From positions 78,152-142,151 of the forward strand of contig MNCI01016091.1 in assembly GCA_015680685.1 (NCBI GenBank): 64,000 nucleotides of DNA, given 5' to 3'. Position 1 is the first letter of the stretch. Each line of letters starts with the position of its first letter. This DNA comes from Gnetum montanum. Lineage: Eukaryota; Streptophyta; Gnetopsida; Gnetales; Gnetaceae. Positions 60,801 to 64,000 of the stretch are shown here, one piece after another. The notes beneath the pieces are model-generated. The model searched no databases, had not been told where the DNA came from, and saw only the letters and a list, made by a program, of their open reading frames with translations. Both the position numbers and the translations under genes were made by a program.

Positions 60801-63800
60801 AAATGGAACAAGACTTTTTCACTAATGATATTGTCAGTCTCAGTGAGGATTCCAGTGATGAAAGTATAGATGGTGATGACGAAATGAATCTTGATTCAGA
60901 AATGGGAAAAACTAGCAACAATGAGGAAATTGTTGATGAACAGTTGTGGAACAAAAATGAGGATCAAATGACAGAGAACACAACTGAGAAATATGAGTCT
61001 GGGGCTTCTGTTCAAGATTCTAATCAAGATTCGATGGAACTTAGAGCAAAACATGATACTGAGTGTGATGATACGGACACACAAGAGAAAAATGATGAGA
61101 AATCATCATCTCAAAATGTTTCAAGCTTAGAGGAGCAAGAACCGGAAGTCAACAATGAAACTGATAATCTGGAGCCGATAATGGATAAAGAAAATGCCTA
61201 CACTGATCCAACAGGAACACAGCCAGAGGCAGATCAAGAATTTCAGTTGCCTGAAGATATGGATGTAGAGGAGCCATCAGAATCTCAAATGGATGTTGAA
61301 GTGAAACAATGTACCGATCAAGATGAAGAGAACAATGAGACAGACGAAGGGACGGACAAGGATCATGAAACAAATGATATTGAAATGGATTCTGTTGAGC
61401 CCTCGGGTCCTTTAGAAGAAGAACTAGCGCAGGATAAGGAGACACAGAAACAAGAGATGGAAATAGAATCAACTGAAGAAGCTAAGCAGTCTGTAATGCC
61501 TCAAGAATCTTCAGACATGAATGCCCTCACTGCTAAGTCTGATCATCCAAATTGTACAATTTCTGAGGCAGACAACCAGAATATGTCAGGGAGTAAAGGC
61601 GTTGATGGTTTTATTTCTGACTTGCAAAATGATGACAATCTTGGCAATGATCAGAATGAGCAGCAGGGTACATCACCTAGCATATTTGGTGAAGCTGCTT
61701 CTCAGTCTCTCATATCAGACGTTTCAAATGAAACAGGTTATGGTAAAAGTTCAGAACAAAAGTTGAGTTCATGTGCAAATGAAAATCAAACTTTTGAAAG
61801 AATGGATGCAAATCCTCTTCGTAGTATGGGTGACGTGTTGAAAGAATGGAAAGAACGAGTGAAATTATTGGATGTAGCATCTGAAGATGAAAAAGAAATT
61901 GAGACTGCGGGTAAGTTTGAGGATAACATGGAAACTGACAAAGGTGATGAGTTCCAGTATGTGTCAGAAAAACAAAAAGGTAACTCCCAAGCACTAGGTG
62001 CAGCTACGGTAGATCAACTCAAGGCAGATTTAAATGTGAACAGGGTCAACACCGTTGATAGACATGAAGACAATAGTGAGATTTTGCCGTTACCTGATCC
62101 ACAAAATGATAATATTCTTGAGGATAAATGTGTCTCAGATAATGAATTTCATAAAATTGAAAAACAAACCAAATTTAATAAGCAGATTCGGGAGACACCT
62201 AATGATGCACTATTTCCTGCACAAGAGGTTGAAAGTGAGATAAGGAAAGAGCATCTGGAAAATCAGATTGATAGGATAGAAAGTTTTGTTTCGCTTCGTA
62301 GGCAGCATGACAGGCAGATAGGTACCTATGACATGGATAGCAATGATGTTTGGACTGAAGAGGATATTAAAAAGCTGAGGAGAGAAGTTCAAATGCTTCT
62401 CAACATTGATTGCTGTAGTGAGCATGCTTCTAAGGTTTGGATTAAGTTTGAGCAACTTACAACGAGGCTTTCACATGACCTTGCAGAACAATTAAGATTA
62501 ATTATGGAGCCTACATTGGCAAGTAAACTTCAGGGAGACTACCAAACTGGGAAACGGATTAACATGAAAAAGGTTAGTGTAGACTGGTTTTTTGTTCTCA
62601 AGCTTTGTAGTCTTTAAGCTTTAGTTTGATATACATCTCTCTACCACAATGTTTTGAACGATTGTCCATACCAAATTATTTACAGATCATACCTTATATT
62701 GCGAGCCACTTTCGAAAAGATAAGATTTGGCTCAGGCGCACCAAACCTAACAGAAGAGAATACCAAGTTGTTTTGGCAATAGATGATTCACGTAGCATGT
62801 CTGAAAACAATTGTGGGCACATGGCTTTGGAAGCTTTAATTACTATATGTAGGGCTCTCTCACAACTGGAAGTAGGACAGATGGCAGTTGCCAGTTTTGG
62901 CAAGAAAGGCAATATTCAAATGTTGCATGATTTTGACCAGCCCTTTACTAGCGAAGCAGGCCTAAAGGTTTAAATCTAGAAGCAGCCTCTTTTTGGATCT
63001 GGCTAGTTTTGATTTATTCGTTGATCGTCTTTTTGACATCTTTTTTTTATTTTATCTGTTCTAGATTATTTCAAAATTCTCCTTCAAACAAGAAAACACT
63101 ATAGCAGATGAGCCAGTTGTTGATTTACTTAAATATTTGGTGGCACTACTTGATCATGTTGCAATGAGCTCTCGAGGACGGTCTGGTCGAGTTGAAGTCC
63201 AGCAACTAGTGTTGATCATAGCGGATGGGCGGTTCCATGAAAAGGTAATCATCAATTCTATTGAAATGCTTTTTTGTTTTTTTGCTTAATTAAATTGCAT
63301 GTATATAGGGCTGCATCTTTTCTTACATACTGTGGAATTCTTATTAGTTATTAAAAACAACTATATTTAAGCATAAGTATGACAAGTCTTGGGATTAAAA
63401 AATATTAGTTATATCAAGCCCTGTTTGTTTCAATAGGTTTGTTTGATACCATGTCATGAGCATTCTTATTTTTTATTTCTCGTTAGAAGTAACATTCTTG
63501 TTCTACGTTTTAACAATAATGCAGGAGAACCTAAGACGTTGTGTAAGAGATGCTTTGAGCAGGAAACAACTATTGGCCTTCATTGTCTTGGATAATTCAG
63601 AGGAATCAATTTTGGATGTTCAGGTAAATGTGTTGGGTATGATTTTTTAATTTTTTCGGTTAATGTATCTTGAAAATAGTCTCACATGATTTTTATTTAT
63701 TTATTTATATTTTTTCTGCAGTCTGTTTCTTTTACAGAAAGGGGTCCTCAATTCTCGAAGTATATAGATTCCTTTCCCTTTCCTTACTACATAATATTGA

Positions 63801-63847
63801 AAGATATTGAAGCTTTACCAAGGACATTAGCAGATTTACTGAGACAG
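26385..63847 (+). CDS. MDN1: Midasin (MDN1/REA1), AAA+ ATPase of 60S ribosome assembly; 77 exons, C-terminal end outside window
   Basis: Midasin is a dynein-like ring ATPase. In the nucleolus and nucleoplasm it pulls assembly factors (Ytm1/WDR12 and Rsa4/NLE) off the pre-60S particle through its MIDAS domain. I joined 77 exons by hand; they sum to 16,650 nt and every junction keeps the frame. Order in the protein: N-terminal domain; Walker A boxes at about residues 376 (GQTGVGKT), 705 (GETGTGKT), 1144 (GPTSSGKT), 1444 (GETGSGKT), 1848 (GSPGVGKT) and 2158 (GPPSSGKT); a long linker to about 4643; a D/E-rich tail to about 5300; and a MIDAS motif DDSRS at about 5354. About 5,550 residues are visible; plant midasins are about 5,400. 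The start ATG at 26385 is followed by a clean donor at 26535. The last exon (a WFELM-like end in relatives) is not in the window. The gene looks functional. Exon coordinates are in the entries below. Confidence 0.96.
27995..28170 (+). mobile_element. SINE with 15-bp target duplications in MDN1 intron 5
   Basis: The body at 28010-28155 has a tRNA-like head: A box TAGCCTAGTGG (28026-28036) and B box GGGTTTGATTCTG (28068-28080). CCATGGTTTTTTAAA (27995-28009) and CCATGGCTTTTTAAA (28156-28170) flank it as duplications with one mismatch. The right copy ends three bases before the exon 6 start, so the splice acceptor follows it directly. Confidence 0.65.
28174..30841 (+). other. MDN1: MDN1 exons 6-14: AAA1
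   Basis: Exons 28174-28322, 28652-28764, 28858-28977, 29483-29561, 29653-29775, 29877-29970, 30050-30146, 30239-30373 and 30785-30841. Walker A GQTGVGKT is at 28259-28282. The Walker B region reads LWVVFEEIDKAPSDVL, with E where D is usual, so ATP hydrolysis at this site may be weak. Introns 8 (28978-29482) and 13 (30374-30784) hold nothing recognisable. Confidence 0.9.
31041..33399 (+). other. MDN1: MDN1 exons 15-17: AAA2 and AAA3
   Basis: Exons 31041-31220, 31310-31435 and 31534-33399. AAA2 has Walker A GETGTGKT (31146-31169) and Walker B WILLDEINLAPPETL. AAA3 has GPTSSGKT (32650-32673), WIVLDELNLAPSEVL and a sensor-like FATQNPPGTYGGRKALSRAF. Exon 17 is 1,866 nt long and holds the end of AAA2 and all of AAA3 without an intron. 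AAA3 has a full set of catalytic motifs. Confidence 0.96.
33400..35384 (+). other. MDN1 intron 17
   Basis: About 2.0 kb, GT-AG. Near 35,040-35,135 a SINE-like piece has TTGGCTAAATT (A-box-like) and ATAGGTTTGATTCTA (B-box-like), with the GGGTTATGCTGAGA tail word of the local SINE family. An open stretch at 34,559-34,741 has no known match that I can name. Confidence 0.5.
35385..40507 (+). other. MDN1: MDN1 exons 18-26: AAA4
   Basis: Exons 35385-35452, 35551-35746, 35826-35930, 36020-36316, 36735-36928, 37022-37076, 37278-37422, 40187-40260 and 40393-40507. Walker A GETGSGKT (35633-35656), ETSDFLG across the exon 19/20 border, Walker B FLLIDEISLADDSVL and the sensor region ATMNPGGDFGKKELSPALRN are all present. 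Intron 24 begins with a GC donor (TTTAG then gcaagt). The alternative GT four bases later gives a frame that does not fit the family. Confidence 0.94.
37423..40186 (+). other. MDN1 intron 24 (GC-AG, 2.8 kb)
   Basis: The largest intron here. It is mostly AT-rich. A segment at about 38,900-39,370 is richer in G and C and open on both strands, as old repeats often are, but I recognise no domain. Confidence 0.5.
40508..42020 (+). other. MDN1 intron 26
   Basis: About 1.5 kb, GT-AG, AT-rich. Nothing recognisable in it. Confidence 0.5.
42021..43445 (+). other. MDN1: MDN1 exons 27-32: AAA5
   Basis: Exons 42021-42122, 42225-42325, 42619-42708, 42822-42887, 42990-43154 and 43238-43445. Walker A GSPGVGKT (42236-42259) follows the LRAMQLNKP lead. 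Then come NLSEQTDIMDLLGSDLP, Walker B WVVLDELNLASQSVL and the sensor region FACQNPSYQGGGRKGLPRSF. The site looks catalytically complete. Confidence 0.95.
43606..46165 (+). other. MDN1: MDN1 exons 33-34: AAA6 and start of linker
   Basis: Exons 43606-44504 and 44606-46165. Walker A GPPSSGKT is at 43917-43940, with DSTDTSELLGCFEQ after it. The Walker B equivalent reads WVVLENANLCNP, so the DE pair is gone; plant midasins are known to have a degenerate site here. MRNRGIEVF follows. Exon 34 (1,560 nt) carries the rest of AAA6 and the first part of the helical linker. Confidence 0.95.
48067..49463 (+). other. MDN1 intron 41
   Basis: About 1.4 kb, GT-AG. It contains the retroposon stub at 49,260-49,335; otherwise nothing recognisable. 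Confidence 0.5.
49260..49335 (+). mobile_element. 5'-truncated retroposon stub with 13-bp duplications
   Basis: TTGATTCTATCAT occurs at 49260-49272 and again at 49323-49335. The 50 bp between start TAGCCGATCCCACTTTGTTG and end in GATGAT repeats plus T. The word GCCGA(C/T)CCCACTT-GTTGG-A-AAGGCT is typical of the 3' end of plant Au-type SINEs and some LINEs, so this is the tail of a copy that stopped early during reverse transcription. Confidence 0.65.
50351..51312 (+). other. MDN1 intron 45
   Basis: About 0.96 kb, GT-AG, AT-rich; I see nothing in it. Confidence 0.5.
54728..56935 (+). other. MDN1 intron 59
   Basis: About 2.2 kb, GT-AG. The second half is a LINE relic (see 55,660-56,745). The first half has an open piece ELEREWMLANPFWFDSQ at about 55,240-55,290 that I do not recognise. 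Confidence 0.6.
55660..56745 (+). pseudogene. LINE C-terminal relic inside MDN1 intron 59
   Basis: Same strand as the gene, with stops and frame changes throughout. In order: NVEKTKMMIRGT, IARRIKALYALKNN and LGIWAWRVKK (around 55,830-56,070), then FQTILYPAVLYGCINWGPGL in another frame. It ends with MCRICRPEAFEDEQCVFLSC (about 56,638-56,700), the cysteine-rich end found in many plant LINE polyproteins. This is the part after the YADD box; the polymerase core is missing. The closely similar KTKLMIWGT and KALYASKNKY words at 1-735 suggest the same LINE family. Confidence 0.65.
60431..62572 (+). other. MDN1: MDN1 exons 72-73: D/E-rich tail
   Basis: Exons 60431-60634 and 60743-62572. The conserved entry GTGMGKGEGVKDVSDQIEDE is in exon 72. 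Exon 73 (610 codons, no intron) is rich in D, E, Q, N, S and T and of low complexity, as in other midasins, where it acts as a flexible tether between the ring arm and the MIDAS domain. Near its end conserved sequence resumes with ALAEQLR-like DLAEQLRLIMEPTLASKLQ and GKRINMKK. Confidence 0.95.
62686..63847 (+). other. MDN1: MDN1 exons 74-77: MIDAS/VWA domain
   Basis: Exons 62686-62967, 63065-63244, 63525-63623 and 63722-63847. The metal site DxSxS is DDSRS at 62782-62796. This domain grips the UBL domains of Rsa4 and Ytm1 type substrates. LVLIIADGRFHEKENLRR and FPFPYYIILKDIEALPRTL are typical of the C-terminal end. A good donor (CAG then gtaacg) closes exon 77, and the short last exon lies outside the window. 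Confidence 0.95.
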
Positions 63848-64000
63848 GTAACGCTTATGGACGGTCCTCTTTCTTTGCCAATGTATCTTAGGCTTGGTAT
63901 ATTTGGCTTCAAAATGATTTATGTTTTCATTCATTAAAATGTTGCAATATTTTTTTTGTTTTTGTTGTGATCCCGTAGACAACTAATGAGAGTTCACATT

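Noticed and set aside
63979-64000. Last 22 bases as the final MDN1 exon after a TAG acceptor
   Set aside because: The reading would give TTNESSH after LLRQ, unlike the WFELM-type end of the family. The real last exon is probably beyond the window.
1-64000. CRISPR arrays, rRNA, bacterial operons, viral genomes
   Set aside because: None seen. Direct repeats here are LTRs, target duplications and a minisatellite, and gene structure is that of a plant nucleus.

Overview
The window is plant nuclear DNA. It holds one very large, intron-rich gene on the + strand, a Ty3/gypsy retrotransposon cluster with Athila-like gag and a tRNA-Asp-type primer site, degenerate LINE pieces and tRNA-derived SINEs. 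The many long, repeat-containing introns and relic retroelements would suit a gymnosperm such as a conifer, but nothing in the sequence decides the species.

Positions 1-22,227 are a retroelement cluster. Three LTR retrotransposons of one family sit side by side: E1 (790-5070, +), E3 (5281-13705, -) and E2 (15318-22227, +). E2 and E3 have perfect 5-bp target-site duplications (CCCAT and CATAG); E1 has a 4-of-5 match. LTRs are about 0.76-0.87 kb, begin TGAT, end ATCA and carry GATATC-rich palindromes just upstream of a TATAAATA box. E2 has a broken gag and a dead protease. E1 is an internally deleted derivative. E3 has a broken gag plus a roughly 900-codon accessory ORF of unknown function, preceded by a second GATATC/TATA promoter-like block. 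No copy has a recognisable reverse transcriptase or integrase, so the family looks non-autonomous. LINE reverse-transcriptase relics (- strand) lie at 1-735 and 13,711-14,660.

Positions 22,228-26,384 are intergenic: a Ty3/gypsy RNase H relic, a degenerate minisatellite, SINE-like pieces, a 25-bp foldback and then the 5' flank of the large gene, which carries telobox motifs.

Positions 26,385 to the right edge hold MDN1 (midasin/REA1), the dynein-like AAA+ ATPase that remodels pre-60S ribosomes. I assigned 77 exons by hand. Their joined length is 16,650 nt (5,550 codons) with every junction in phase, close to the size known for plant midasins. The order is N-terminal domain, AAA1-AAA6, a long helical linker, a D/E-rich tail and the MIDAS/VWA domain. 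The final few residues lie beyond base 64,000. Two introns are GC-AG. The introns also hold a SINE just upstream of an acceptor, a 50-bp retroposon stub with 13-bp duplications, and a LINE relic.
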